A stretch of DNA of 64,000 nt from Candidatus Zipacnadia bacterium. Lineage in GTDB: Bacteria; Armatimonadota; Zipacnadia; Zipacnadales; UBA5352. The position numbers and the translations under genes were made by a program. The stretch covers positions 48,981 to 112,980 of the forward strand of contig JALGSU010000016.1 in assembly GCA_029821735.1 (NCBI GenBank), given 5' to 3'. Positions 47,089 to 55,684 of the stretch are shown here, piece by piece (the stretch's first letter is position 1; every line of letters begins with the position of its first letter). Under the pieces are notes generated by a model. That model saw nothing but the letters and a program-made list of their open reading frames with translations. It did not search any database and had not been told where the DNA came from.

Positions 47089-47117
47089 TTTCCTTTTCGC
47101 CGCCCTTCCGCTATACT
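47089..47117 (+). promoter_or_regulatory. Possible promoter before the phosphodiesterase gene
   Basis: TTTCCT (47089-47094), 17 bases, TATACT (47112-47117). The -10 box is good (5 of 6) and the -35 box is weak. It lies in the divergent gap 46986-47170. Confidence 0.35.
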
Positions 47118-47170
47118 TCACGCTCTTAGAGCACTCTCATCTTTCCCACACGGAAGGACGTCGCGATCTG

Positions 47171-48559
47171 ATGTCAACAGCCAAGCGCGTAGTCGTCGTC
47201 GGCTGGGATTGTGCCCCGCCGCAGTTGGTTCTCGGTCCCTATCTGGACAAGATGCCCAACCTCAAAGCTCTGGTGGACAACGGTGCAGCGGGCAATCTGC
47301 GCAGCACTGACCCTCCCATCACGGTCCCGGCCTGGACCTGCATGATGAGTTCGGTCAACCCCGGGCAGCTCGGCTTTTTCGGCTTCCGCAACCGCCGGGT
47401 GGGCGAATATGATGGCAAGTGGATCGCCAACGGGGCGGCGGTCAAGGTCAAGCGCGTCTGGGACATCCTCGGCGACGCCGGCAAGAGCGTGTGCATGCTC
47501 AACGTGCCGCAGACCTACCCGGTGACTCCGGTCAATGGCGTGATGGTCTCGTCCTTCCTCACGCCGGACAACGACTCTGAATACACCTACCCGTCGGGCC
47601 TCAAGGACCAGATCGAGCGCATTGCGGACGGCTACATGATTGACGTGGAGAACTTCCGCACTGACGACAAGCAGTGGCTCCTCGACCAGATCTACGAGAT
47701 GACTGACAAGCGCTTCAAGGTCGCCACCGCGCTCATGCAGGTCGACGACTGGGACTTCTTCATGATGGTGGAGATGGGCCCTGACCGCCTCGAGCACGGG
47801 TTCTGGAAATATTGCGATCCCGAGCACCCCAAGCACGAGCCCGGCAACCCCTTCGAGACCGCCATGCTCGATTACTACGTGCACCTCGACGAGCAGCTTG
47901 GCCGAATCATCGAGTTGGCCGGCGAGGACGCAGCAGTCTTCGTGGTGAGCGATCACGGTGGCAAGGCGATGAAGGGCTCGTTTGGCATCAACGACTGGTT
48001 CATCAGCGAGGGACTCTTGGTCCTCAAGGAGCCCGTCGACGGCATCACGCGCTTTGACTCAGAACTCGTTGACTGGGAGAAGACCACTTGCTGGGCGTGG
48101 GGTGGTTACTACGGTCGCGTCTTCCTCAACGTCAAGGGTCGCGAGCCCCAGGGGCTGATCGAGCCCGAAGACTACGAGCGCGTTCGCGACGAGTTGATTG
48201 AGCGCATTAAGTCCGTGCCTGACCACGATGGCCGACCGATGAACACCACGGTGGTCCGCCCCGAGGACGTTTACACCGGCCCGTTCGTCAAGGACGCCCC
48301 TGATCTTCAGGTGTACATGGATGATCTGGACTGGCGCCTGGGGCAGGACATTGGCAACGAGGACATGTATGCTTTCGACACCGAGATCGGCCCCGACGAT
48401 TCGGTGCATGACTACTGCGGCATGATCGCCACACGCGTGCCGGGCGACGAGCAACTCAAGCTCGGCGATCCCTCCCATATCATGGACGTCGCGCCCACCA
48501 TCCTCGCGCTCCTGGGCGTGGACATCCCCGACAACATGGAGGGCACGAGTCGGGCCTGA
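47171..48559 (+). CDS. Type I phosphodiesterase/nucleotide pyrophosphatase (alkaline phosphatase superfamily)
   Basis: 462 residues, no signal peptide. Metal ligands are D13 in VVVGWDCAPP, the nucleophile T51 in PPITVPAWTCMMSS, the DxxxH pair in MGPDRLEHGFWKY near residue 203, and VVSDHGGKAM near 261. Late histidine in LGDPSHIMDVAPTILALLG. The closest recognisable group is the environmental 'alkaline phosphatase family' of nucleotide or phospholipid phosphodiesterases, often found near small ribbon-helix-helix proteins; one lies at 50108. It is the only plus-strand gene in its region and faces the FecR-domain gene. Confidence 0.88.
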   Translation: MSTAKRVVVVGWDCAPPQLVLGPYLDKMPNLKALVDNGAAGNLRSTDPPITVPAWTCMMSSVNPGQLGFFGFRNRRVGEYDGKWIANGAAVKVKRVWDILGDAGKSVCMLNVPQTYPVTPVNGVMVSSFLTPDNDSEYTYPSGLKDQIERIADGYMIDVENFRTDDKQWLLDQIYEMTDKRFKVATALMQVDDWDFFMMVEMGPDRLEHGFWKYCDPEHPKHEPGNPFETAMLDYYVHLDEQLGRIIELAGEDAAVFVVSDHGGKAMKGSFGINDWFISEGLLVLKEPVDGITRFDSELVDWEKTTCWAWGGYYGRVFLNVKGREPQGLIEPEDYERVRDELIERIKSVPDHDGRPMNTTVVRPEDVYTGPFVKDAPDLQVYMDDLDWRLGQDIGNEDMYAFDTEIGPDDSVHDYCGMIATRVPGDEQLKLGDPSHIMDVAPTILALLGVDIPDNMEGTSRA

Positions 48560-48598
48560 TCTGATCAGTGCCGCGGGGTGTGGTGCAGGAGGGCGTGC

Positions 48599-50059
48599 TT
48601 ACTTTGGCGCGTTGAGGGTGATCGACCAGGTGTCGTCATCAGTGGCGCTGATGTCCACCACGGTCTCCTTCTCAGCCCTGCGCCACACCAGCGTGCCGTC
48701 TTCGTTCTCAGCCCAGTAGATCACCCGGTCCGCTCGTACGGCCTGCCCATCGATCTCCAGCAAGCCCGCCGCCTCGCCGGGCACCAGCCATTGCACCTTG
48801 TGCCACGAGCCGTCCGTCTCCCGCCAGGTGATGTGCACGGTGATATTGCCCTCGTACCGGTTCGTACAATGCACGAACTTGCCGCCACCATCGGTCAGAT
48901 GCGGCTCGATCTTGCCGTTGAGGTCTGCCATCCGGGACGCGGACAGCGCCGTCAGCTCGTAGCCCTCATTCGTGACCACCGCTGAGTTCGGTGCCTCCAC
49001 CACAAACTCATACTCACCGTCCGGGTCAGTGACCTGGACCGCGCCCTCGAGCATCGATATCCGTGTCATCTCTCGCTCGGACTCCAACGCGAAACGCGTG
49101 CCAAGTGTTCCGAAGAAACTGTGCGGGGTCTCGATGCAGTATGCCCCGCTCCGCCTGTTGATCTGAAAGATGCCCAAGCCCTTGATGAACCGGTGGATGA
49201 TCTCTCCGGTTGAGTACTCGTCGTCGCGGGCGGCCGGAGTGACGGCGACGAAGCAGCTCCCGGGCTCAAGATGCATCGTCCCACCACCACCCACGTAGTG
49301 GGCTGCGAACTCGTCGTCCTCGGGACGGACCATGATGAAGTCGCCCTGGTACAGATACTCGCCCCGCCCCACCATTCGCTTGCGGCTGACGCTGTACACG
49401 CGCCCTGCCTCGACGATGCAGGTCACCTTGGTCTCATCCACGTTCAGTTCCGAAGGTAAGGAGACGTACACGTAGACCATGAAAGAGCCCTTGGCCACGC
49501 CCATCTCCCGGCCGGTCGGGCCGTGCCCTTCGCTCCACGAGTCATTCGACCCCGTGTGGTAGATGCCCCCCTGAAATGTCCCCGAGAGCTTCCACACGGA
49601 GTGCACTCCTTCGTGCCCGTCTTCGGCGCCGGGAACCGGCGTGAGCGTAGCCGTGACGTCGCCGCGCAGGTCGCCCTGCTCGTTGGCGCCCCCATGCCAC
49701 CCGGCGTTCCGACGTCCACGGAGCTCGACTTCGTCGACACTGCCCGACCACAGCTGCAGGAAGCAGCGAACATTCGCGCCGCAGTAGCCGAAGCCGCGCG
49801 CGTTCTCTGCACGCACTGACCCGATGTCCGTGTCGAAGTAATCCCCGCCCTGATCCCACCGGATGGTCATCGCCACGGGGTCCAGCTCGCCGGTCTCAGT
49901 CTTCGCTCCGCCATCGCAGCCACCGCACTTGAGGCCATCGTCAGTCAGAGTCATGTTGTAGTGACCCATGAGCCGATCCTCGGCTCCTGCGACCAGCGGC
50001 AATACTACGAGCAGCAAGACGGCGGCGATGCGACCGGGATGAGCCGACGGGGAGGTCAT
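48599..50059 (-). CDS. Secreted FecR-domain protein
   Basis: 486 residues. Signal peptide (RIAAVLLLVVLPLVAGAED). Residues ~20-200 contain a Cys/Gly-rich part (GLKCGGCDGGAKTETGE). A FecR-like segment near 290-360 reads GIFQINRRSGAYCIETPHSFFGTLGTRFALE and MLEGAVQVTDPDGE, matching the 'v.TP.a..gvrGT.f.v' and 'vleG.v.v' pattern. Classical FecR proteins regulate sigma factors, but no sigma or TonB gene is nearby, so a stand-alone envelope role is more likely. AGAGGTGA lies about 10 bases before the ATG. Confidence 0.72.
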   Translation of the reverse strand: MTSPSAHPGRIAAVLLLVVLPLVAGAEDRLMGHYNMTLTDDGLKCGGCDGGAKTETGELDPVAMTIRWDQGGDYFDTDIGSVRAENARGFGYCGANVRCFLQLWSGSVDEVELRGRRNAGWHGGANEQGDLRGDVTATLTPVPGAEDGHEGVHSVWKLSGTFQGGIYHTGSNDSWSEGHGPTGREMGVAKGSFMVYVYVSLPSELNVDETKVTCIVEAGRVYSVSRKRMVGRGEYLYQGDFIMVRPEDDEFAAHYVGGGGTMHLEPGSCFVAVTPAARDDEYSTGEIIHRFIKGLGIFQINRRSGAYCIETPHSFFGTLGTRFALESEREMTRISMLEGAVQVTDPDGEYEFVVEAPNSAVVTNEGYELTALSASRMADLNGKIEPHLTDGGGKFVHCTNRYEGNITVHITWRETDGSWHKVQWLVPGEAAGLLEIDGQAVRADRVIYWAENEDGTLVWRRAEKETVVDISATDDDTWSITLNAPK

Positions 50060-50107
50060 CGGGGGTCACCTCTGCTCGGGCCGTTGAGTTCCGGGCATGT
50101 CATGTTC

Positions 50108-50293
50108 CTACGATATGTACCCCAGCCCACGCAGGCGGTCCTCGATCTTCTTATTCGAATCGTCCTCGGTTATCTTGCCCACTTCACGCTCGAGAATCGC
50201 CACGGCAAACTCAGCGCCGCTGTTGTACCCGGCGGCGGTTGCGCATTCATTCAGCTTCGCCATCAGTTCATCGCTTACTTCTACGACTGCCAT
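50108..50293 (-). CDS. Small ribbon-helix-helix-like protein with 'LGY' tail
   Basis: 61 residues with AAGGGA about 9 bases before the ATG. The N-terminal half (VEVSDELMAKLNECATAAGYNSGAEFAVAILERE) fits a ribbon-helix-helix or addiction-like fold. The C-terminus reads KKIEDRLRGLGYIS. The tail 'e..i..RL..LGYi' is familiar from the ends of bacterial sulfatase and alkaline-phosphatase-superfamily enzymes and from small proteins encoded beside them. A phosphodiesterase of that superfamily is 1.5 kb away. Function unknown; I infer a partner or regulator. Confidence 0.65.
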   Translation of the reverse strand: MAVVEVSDELMAKLNECATAAGYNSGAEFAVAILEREVGKITEDDSNKKIEDRLRGLGYIS

Positions 50294-50307
50294 CGATCAT
50301 GTTCCCT

Positions 50308-51615
50308 TCAGCTTTGTGTATCTGCTTTGAGTTGCTTGAATTCGTCCGTGGTGGCCCACCAGCGCAGGAAGTGGCTGCGGTAGGCCGCGTATTGCTGGTC
50401 AAACCACGGGTTGCTCTTCATGCCAATACGGGCCAGTTCCTTGACTTCCTTGGCCCGGAATATCCCCAGAAACTGGGTCGAGGTCACCGCCGCGGAATGC
50501 TTCGGATCCACCGAGCCCGCTGCGATTGCGCGCGCCGCGACGGCTTCTTCGCCCACCGCCAGCAGTCCCGCGCGATCCGCCGACATCACCGCCCGCATCT
50601 CCCACGCCTGGCAGTTGCGTGCCAGTTCCCCAAGCTCCTCTTCGCTCAGACCCTCGTCCCACCCCTCGATATGCGGCTGCGCAGCGACGCCAAATGACGT
50701 GCCCATCGCCGATATCTTGGCCGAATGTGGCAGCGGCGCCTCGCACGGCCACGCATACTCCGCGGCGCCCCCAAGCAGCGTATGGCTGGCCCACGCCAGC
50801 CAGAACACCAACTCGTGCTCGGTCATCACCTCGGGCGCGCGTGAACTGATGATCACCGTCGGTGTTGGCAGCGGCGCAGTCAGCGGGATACGCAGCCACT
50901 CGTCCACCAGCAGCACGCGCGTCGTCTCAGCCCCGAGCGCTGCGCATGCCCGGTCGTTCGCAGCTGCCACTGCCTCGTCTGCTTCGTGGCAGTCGGCCAG
51001 CATTCTGTCCCATGCGTCGGTGTCGTACCACAGGTCGGCGTAGCCGTTCAGCAGGCCGATGAACGCGTCCGACTCATCGAGCCTGTCGCGGTACTCCCGC
51101 TCCTGCTCATGCTCCCACGGCAGCGGATCGTAGTATACCTCTTCGCACGTTTCGTCATCCGCGAACAGGTCTGCGCCCGCCACATGTGTCTCGATTATCA
51201 GGCCTTCATTGTCATCATCGTCGGCGTAATCGTCATCCTCGAAATCATCCAGTTCGCCGCTGCTGCTGCTCTGCGCCCGGGCCGCAACGAACGGGTCTGG
51301 CGCGACATTCTGCAGGCGCTCGAGACGCTCTGCCGTCGCCGGGTCTACTTCACGAAGCTTATCGCGAATCTCGTTGTTCTCCGGATCGTATCGCAGTATC
51401 TCCTCATACTGAGATACGGCCATGTGTGTCTTATCATTGACCAGGTAGTATTCCGCCAGCCACTTGCGTGGTTCGACGAACTTGGGGTCCATCTCGAGCA
51501 CGTCGAGCATCATCTCGACGCCGCGTTCTGCGTGCTTACCTTCTGCCAACTTGAGTGCTTCGTGCATCTTCATGGTGGCGAGCTTACGTTCGGTTGACAT
51601 TTGCTCGTCGCTCAT
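50308..51615 (-). CDS. TPR protein with degenerate M48-peptidase-like domain
   Basis: 435 residues from ATG 51615 (AGGAGGGG upstream). Residues ~15-100 contain TPR-type helices (GVEMMLDVLEMDPKFVEPRKWLAEYYL, AVSQYEEILRYDPENNEIRDKL). Residues ~115-160 are an acidic linker. The rest resembles an M48 peptidase core: TVIISSRAPEVMTEHELVFWLAWASHTL aligns with 'v.vt.gLl..l...El..vlaHElgH', and SADRAGLLA with 'E..AD..Gl.l'. The zinc-binding HExxH and Glu are missing (WASHT; S for E), so it is probably non-catalytic. No signal peptide. Confidence 0.7.
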   Translation of the reverse strand: MSDEQMSTERKLATMKMHEALKLAEGKHAERGVEMMLDVLEMDPKFVEPRKWLAEYYLVNDKTHMAVSQYEEILRYDPENNEIRDKLREVDPATAERLERLQNVAPDPFVAARAQSSSSGELDDFEDDDYADDDDNEGLIIETHVAGADLFADDETCEEVYYDPLPWEHEQEREYRDRLDESDAFIGLLNGYADLWYDTDAWDRMLADCHEADEAVAAANDRACAALGAETTRVLLVDEWLRIPLTAPLPTPTVIISSRAPEVMTEHELVFWLAWASHTLLGGAAEYAWPCEAPLPHSAKISAMGTSFGVAAQPHIEGWDEGLSEEELGELARNCQAWEMRAVMSADRAGLLAVGEEAVAARAIAAGSVDPKHSAAVTSTQFLGIFRAKEVKELARIGMKSNPWFDQQYAAYRSHFLRWWATTDEFKQLKADTQS

Positions 51616-51771
51616 GGTGAACCCCTCCTGGCTATGCTTCTCACGCGCCGCCCGCTGAACGTTTCGCCACGCGCGCTGCACTTCCTGCCCTTACGCGTTC
51701 CTCTGCTGCTTCTATACCCGCAGGGACCCCATCCGTTACCGCCCCGCGAGGTGGAGAATGGCGGCCCGTCC

Positions 51772-52896
51772 CTAAATTGGCTCTTTCCGCAGCCACCTGT
51801 TCAGGAACTCGAGCCCTTCCACGCCTCTGATCTCGTGCCCGCCCTCGAACACCACGATCTGTGCGCGCGCGCCCACGCCCAGCTTCTCGTAAATCGGCTT
51901 GAGGCGGCTGAACTCATCCTCCGCCATCCTGTAGTTGACGGCCATATCGTTGGTGCCCTGCTCGACCATGTATGCACGCGGGCAGATCAGCGAGGCGATG
52001 TCGCTGTCGCTGAACTCCAGCAGTTGCCCGGGGTAGAACTTGTCCTCTTCTTCGCAATCAATATAGGCGCGGTACGCCTCGCCGCCGGAAACCACTTGCT
52101 TGGGGTATCTGTGGTTGAAGAACGATGCCCCGACCGATGCTTTGACGCGCTTTTCGAGGGCCGGGAACCACAGTGCCGTCTGCCCGCCCTGGCTCAGGCC
52201 ATAGAAGCCGATGCGTTCGGGCATGACGTTCGGCACGCCCTGGATGTAGTCCACCGCGCGCGACAGACAGAACATCTCTGCCCCGAACACTCGCTGCCCC
52301 ACCTGGTACGCCTTGCGGTTCAGCCGCGTCCGCGCGCGCCCGTATGAGATGCCGACCATGTCATCGACGTAGGTATGTCCCTCGACAGTCTCACCGAAGC
52401 CGCCGACCATGTGTGGCGCGATGACCGTGTATCCTGCTTCTGCAAGTCGGATGCCGATCCGCCCGTACACGTCGCCGTAATCCGTGAACCCGCACACGAC
52501 TTCGGGCGTGCCTGAAAGCCCGTGCTGGGCGATGACTGCCGGTCGCGGCTCATCGCCTGGCGGGGTGAGCAGCAGGCAGTCCATCTCGATGTCCTCAAAG
52601 CACGTGAGGAAGACGCGATCGAGGCGGTAGGTGTCTGTTTCCAGCACATGTTCCACTCGCGGTTTGAGGTCGCCCCGTTCCCAGTGCCAGCCGCCAAGCA
52701 TCTGCAGGAAGCGCTCACGGTTCGGCTCGACTGACTGCTCGTATGCCTCAAGGCTCGAGTAGTCCCGACTCCAGCGCTCCTGCCTGGTGTGTTCGGTCTC
52801 TTCGCACAGCCTCGAGTAGTACGCGTCATACTGCGCGTAGAGTCGTCGCCTGAGTTCGGTGATCTCCGCTTCGGGAATTCTCGGATCGCCGCTCAC
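51772..52896 (-). CDS. Alpha/beta-hydrolase (acetyl-esterase/dienelactone-hydrolase type)
   Basis: 374 residues from a GTG at 52896 (AAGGAG 11 bases upstream). The nucleophile elbow is YGLSQGGQTALWF (Ser near residue 234) and the oxyanion-hole region VIAQHGLSG. Late motifs are YMVEQGTNDMAV (acid) and VFEGGHEIRG (His). The N-terminal ~95 residues are an extra helical part. The layout matches the large esterase family often annotated acetylxylan or cephalosporin-C esterase-like; cytoplasmic, no signal peptide. The 156-base gap before the TPR gene (51616-51771) holds no gene. Confidence 0.83.
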   Translation of the reverse strand: MSGDPRIPEAEITELRRRLYAQYDAYYSRLCEETEHTRQERWSRDYSSLEAYEQSVEPNRERFLQMLGGWHWERGDLKPRVEHVLETDTYRLDRVFLTCFEDIEMDCLLLTPPGDEPRPAVIAQHGLSGTPEVVCGFTDYGDVYGRIGIRLAEAGYTVIAPHMVGGFGETVEGHTYVDDMVGISYGRARTRLNRKAYQVGQRVFGAEMFCLSRAVDYIQGVPNVMPERIGFYGLSQGGQTALWFPALEKRVKASVGASFFNHRYPKQVVSGGEAYRAYIDCEEEDKFYPGQLLEFSDSDIASLICPRAYMVEQGTNDMAVNYRMAEDEFSRLKPIYEKLGVGARAQIVVFEGGHEIRGVEGLEFLNRWLRKEPI

Positions 52897-52976
52897 TATC
52901 CGTCATCTCCTTGGCTGTCGGTTCGTGTCACAGTTCTTCTGCCCTGCCGCCGCAGCGCCGATCCCCAATCCCCGCC

Positions 52977-54014
52977 CTATTGCCACCACTCGCCCGGCCT
53001 GAAGGTGCTCCCAATGCCCCACCCAATCATTCCGCCAATCAGAATCACGTTCGAGCCCACCAGCATCGTCAGCGCCCAGTCGCCTCCATGCGCCCACGCC
53101 ATGGCCGCGGCCGTGGCCGCAACGAACCCGAAGAGCGCGAGCACGTGCTTCGAGAACCCCTGCTCCAGCAGCGCGGTGACAGCGTAGAACAGCAGCGCCA
53201 GTGCTGTTGACACGAGCCCTGCCGCAGTCAGGTAGAGCCACAATGGCACTCCCGCGCCGCCCTGCGGGGCAACGGCCGCGCCCAGATGCAGGTCAAACGA
53301 TCCCATCAGGCCCGACGCCGCCAGCATCCCGACTCCCAGCAATCCAGCCAGCGCCGCCGCGATGATCTCGTTGCGCGAGAACCCCCAGGCGACGCCCCCG
53401 CCCGCGTCGACCCATACCCATGCCACGCACGCGAGTGCTGCGCCGATCCCAACTAGACCCAGCCACACCCGTTTCGGTGCCGGCTCCCCCAGCCACATGT
53501 CGTGCTGCACTTCGCGACCACGGGCCGCGGCGCGCGCGGTCGGCGCCGGTTCAGCGCGTGGACCCCGGATACGCTCGGCCTCCTGCCGCATCCGCTTCTC
53601 GAGTGCTTCGTTGCCCTCGATGTCGTAGATGATTGCCAGCAGGTCGAAGACGCGTGGCTCCATGGGGCGTGCGCCCAGCATATCCGCACACAGCCCTTTG
53701 GCTTGAACCAGTCTGCCCTGCTTCGTCAGATCGTGTGCTTGCTGCAACGTGGCCTCAAAGTCATCGATGGTCCCAATCGTCTCATCGAGGCCGCCCAGTG
53801 TTTCTGCTTCCAGTCGCGCGCGCATGTCGTCGTCGCTGAGCATGTCGTACGCGCGCTTGATGGTAATGAACTGCTCGTGCGCGCGACCGTCGCCCACGCG
53901 CACATCGGGGTGCATCCGCCGGGCGAGTTGCCGGAAGCGCCGTTTGATCTCCATCGGTCCTGCGCCGATGGGCAGACCCAACGCCCTGTACGGATCGAAT
54001 CGCTCTCGCTCCAT
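52977..54014 (-). CDS. J-domain protein with C-terminal membrane segments
   Basis: 345 residues, AAGGGGAG before the ATG. Residues 6-~72 are a DnaJ domain (PYRALGLPIGAGPMEIKRRFRQLARRMHPDVRVG) with the HPD motif intact, so it should stimulate a DnaK ATPase. Residues ~75-170 are helical and charged. The C-terminal half has about five transmembrane helices (VWLGLVGIGAALACVAWVWV, AALAGLLGVGMLAAS, LYLTAAGLVSTALALLFYAV and others). It may recruit DnaK to a membrane complex. Neighbour: a GspF-like gene 44 bases upstream on the same strand. Confidence 0.82.
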   Translation of the reverse strand: MERERFDPYRALGLPIGAGPMEIKRRFRQLARRMHPDVRVGDGRAHEQFITIKRAYDMLSDDDMRARLEAETLGGLDETIGTIDDFEATLQQAHDLTKQGRLVQAKGLCADMLGARPMEPRVFDLLAIIYDIEGNEALEKRMRQEAERIRGPRAEPAPTARAAARGREVQHDMWLGEPAPKRVWLGLVGIGAALACVAWVWVDAGGGVAWGFSRNEIIAAALAGLLGVGMLAASGLMGSFDLHLGAAVAPQGGAGVPLWLYLTAAGLVSTALALLFYAVTALLEQGFSKHVLALFGFVAATAAAMAWAHGGDWALTMLVGSNVILIGGMIGWGIGSTFRPGEWWQ

Positions 54015-54058
54015 CGCTCCCCTTGCGCCGCCTGGCCCGCCTTCGCCGTTCCGGCCGT

Positions 54059-55057
54059 TCAGAACCCCGAATACAGGTCCATGAATCCGCCGATGAACAT
54101 GACGCCTATGATGACTGCGGCGATCAGAATCGCGGCGGGCGTGATGGACACCGCCATCTGCTTGATGGCTGTTTCCGCTTCCATTTCGTAGTGTTCGGCG
54201 ACGTTCTCGGCCATCCGGTCCACTTCGCCACTGTCCTCGCCGGTGCTCAGCATCCGGATGACGGTCCTCGGCACTTGTGGCGCCTCGCCCAGCGCCACCG
54301 ACAGCCGCTCGCCCTGCTCGACTTTGCGGGCAGCCCGTTCCATCTCACTGCGGATGAGGGCGTTGCCCGCAGCAGCGGCGGCCAGCCGCAGGGAGGTGCC
54401 CATCAGCACACCGGCTGAGTGCAGGGACGCCAGCGCTCGACAGAATCGCGCCATGACCACTCGCCTCACGACGCCGCCCACGACGGGGATGCGCAGCTTT
54501 ATGGCGTCGATCCGCTGCCGGCCGGTCTCGGTCCGTGACACGGTTCGGATGGTCAGGTAAACGATCGCCGCCGGCACGCCCACACTCACCAAGGTGAGCA
54601 GACCGCGCACCAGGGCGGCCCCGATCGCTGCGGTCAGCGTGCTCTTGAGCCAGACGATAATGAATTGGGCGATTGCGGGGATGAAGATTATGGCGAGAAG
54701 CAGCACGATGGGGTAGGCCAGTTCGCGGGTGAGCAGGTGACGAAGTTCCCAGTCTCGTTTGTAGTAGTTCGCAGCACCGCGTAGCGCCTCTTCAATGCGC
54801 CCGCCCTGCTCGCCGACCTCGACCATGGCGATGATGAGCGGCTCGAAGGCCCCGTCCTGATGACGCATGGCGCTGGCCAGTGACGTACCGCTGGTGACCT
54901 CGCGGCCCATGCGCACGAGCGTGCGGCCCATGGCATTGTTGCCCATGTCCTCACCCAGGTCGCTGAGAGCGTGGCCGATACTGATGCCTGCTTTCACCAG
55001 CGCTGTCAGTTCGCTGAAGGCCTGTCCGCGGGCACGTGCAGCTCCGGCGCCGAACAT
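54059..55057 (-). CDS. Type II secretion/type IV pilus inner-membrane protein, GspF/PilC family
   Basis: 332 residues, somewhat short for GspF (about 400). Two T2SSF domains are visible: LTALVKAGISIGHALSDLGEDMGNN with EVGEQGGRIEEALRGAANYY, and FCRALASLHSAGVLMGTSLRLAA with STGEDSGEVDRMAENVAEHYE. Transmembrane segments at ~120-145, 160-180 and the C-terminus. The N-terminal leader before the first domain is almost absent. No GspE/PilB, GspG or prepilin genes are in the window, so it may belong to a split system or have a separate role. Confidence 0.87.
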   Translation of the reverse strand: MFGAGAARARGQAFSELTALVKAGISIGHALSDLGEDMGNNAMGRTLVRMGREVTSGTSLASAMRHQDGAFEPLIIAMVEVGEQGGRIEEALRGAANYYKRDWELRHLLTRELAYPIVLLLAIIFIPAIAQFIIVWLKSTLTAAIGAALVRGLLTLVSVGVPAAIVYLTIRTVSRTETGRQRIDAIKLRIPVVGGVVRRVVMARFCRALASLHSAGVLMGTSLRLAAAAAGNALIRSEMERAARKVEQGERLSVALGEAPQVPRTVIRMLSTGEDSGEVDRMAENVAEHYEMEAETAIKQMAVSITPAAILIAAVIIGVMFIGGFMDLYSGF

Positions 55058-55105
55058 ACTCAGTCTCCCCGTGTTGTCGGCGTTTGCGCCGCTGTGTGGG
55101 TTCGC

Positions 55106-55618
55106 TTACGCGCTGGTCTCTTCCTCTGAGAGTACCCGCCTGACCGCCGCGCCCGCCTCCACCATGTCCCCGACTCTCTCGCCTGTCGCCAGAACCACAT
55201 CCGCTGCGATCTCGGCCAGCGGCACCAGAACGAACTGCCGCTCATGCATGCGTGGGTGCGGGATGGTCAGCCCATCGCTGGACACGCTGATATCGCCGAA
55301 GAGCAGGATATCAAGGTCGATCGTTCTCGGCCCCCACCGTTTCGTGGGTGTCCGATGCAGGAGCTGTTCGATGCGCTGACACTGCGCCAGCAACTCGTGC
55401 GGGCTCAGTTCGCAGCAGATGCGGGTGACCATGTTCAGGAAACGCGGCTGGTCGGTCACTCCCACCGGTTCAGTCTCGTAGACCGACGAACACTCCATCA
55501 GCGTAATGCCCTCGGTCTCGGCCAGTGCGCGCAGTGCCTTGCGCAGATTCCCCGCGCGGTCGCCGAGGTTCGACCCGAGCCCTATGTAGCAGATGCTCCC
55601 ATCTGTTGGCATCCCCAT
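55106..55618 (-). CDS. folK: 2-amino-4-hydroxy-6-hydroxymethyldihydropteridine pyrophosphokinase
   Basis: 170 residues. Transfers pyrophosphate from ATP to the pterin in folate synthesis. Motifs: YIGLGSNLGDRAGNL, SSVYETEPVG, FLNMVTRI and the signature RWGPRTIDLDILLFGD with IPHPRMHERQFVLVPLAEIA. AGAGG lies 6 bases before the ATG. folP/folB are not adjacent; the gene follows the ftsH terminator. Confidence 0.95.
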   Translation of the reverse strand: MGMPTDGSICYIGLGSNLGDRAGNLRKALRALAETEGITLMECSSVYETEPVGVTDQPRFLNMVTRICCELSPHELLAQCQRIEQLLHRTPTKRWGPRTIDLDILLFGDISVSSDGLTIPHPRMHERQFVLVPLAEIAADVVLATGERVGDMVEAGAAVRRVLSEEETSA

Positions 55619-55640
55619 CGCTGACCTCTAGCCGGAAACG

Positions 55641-55671
55641 ATCGACGCCGCGGGGGTTCCGCGGCGTCGAT
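55641..55671 (-). terminator. 13-bp hairpin after ftsH
   Basis: ATCGACGCCGCGG (55641-55653) pairs perfectly with CCGCGGCGTCGAT (55659-55671) around loop GGGTT. It lies 14 bases after the ftsH stop and before folK. The following minus-strand bases include only TTT. Confidence 0.65.
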
Positions 55672-55684
55672 GTGGTGCGTCTGA

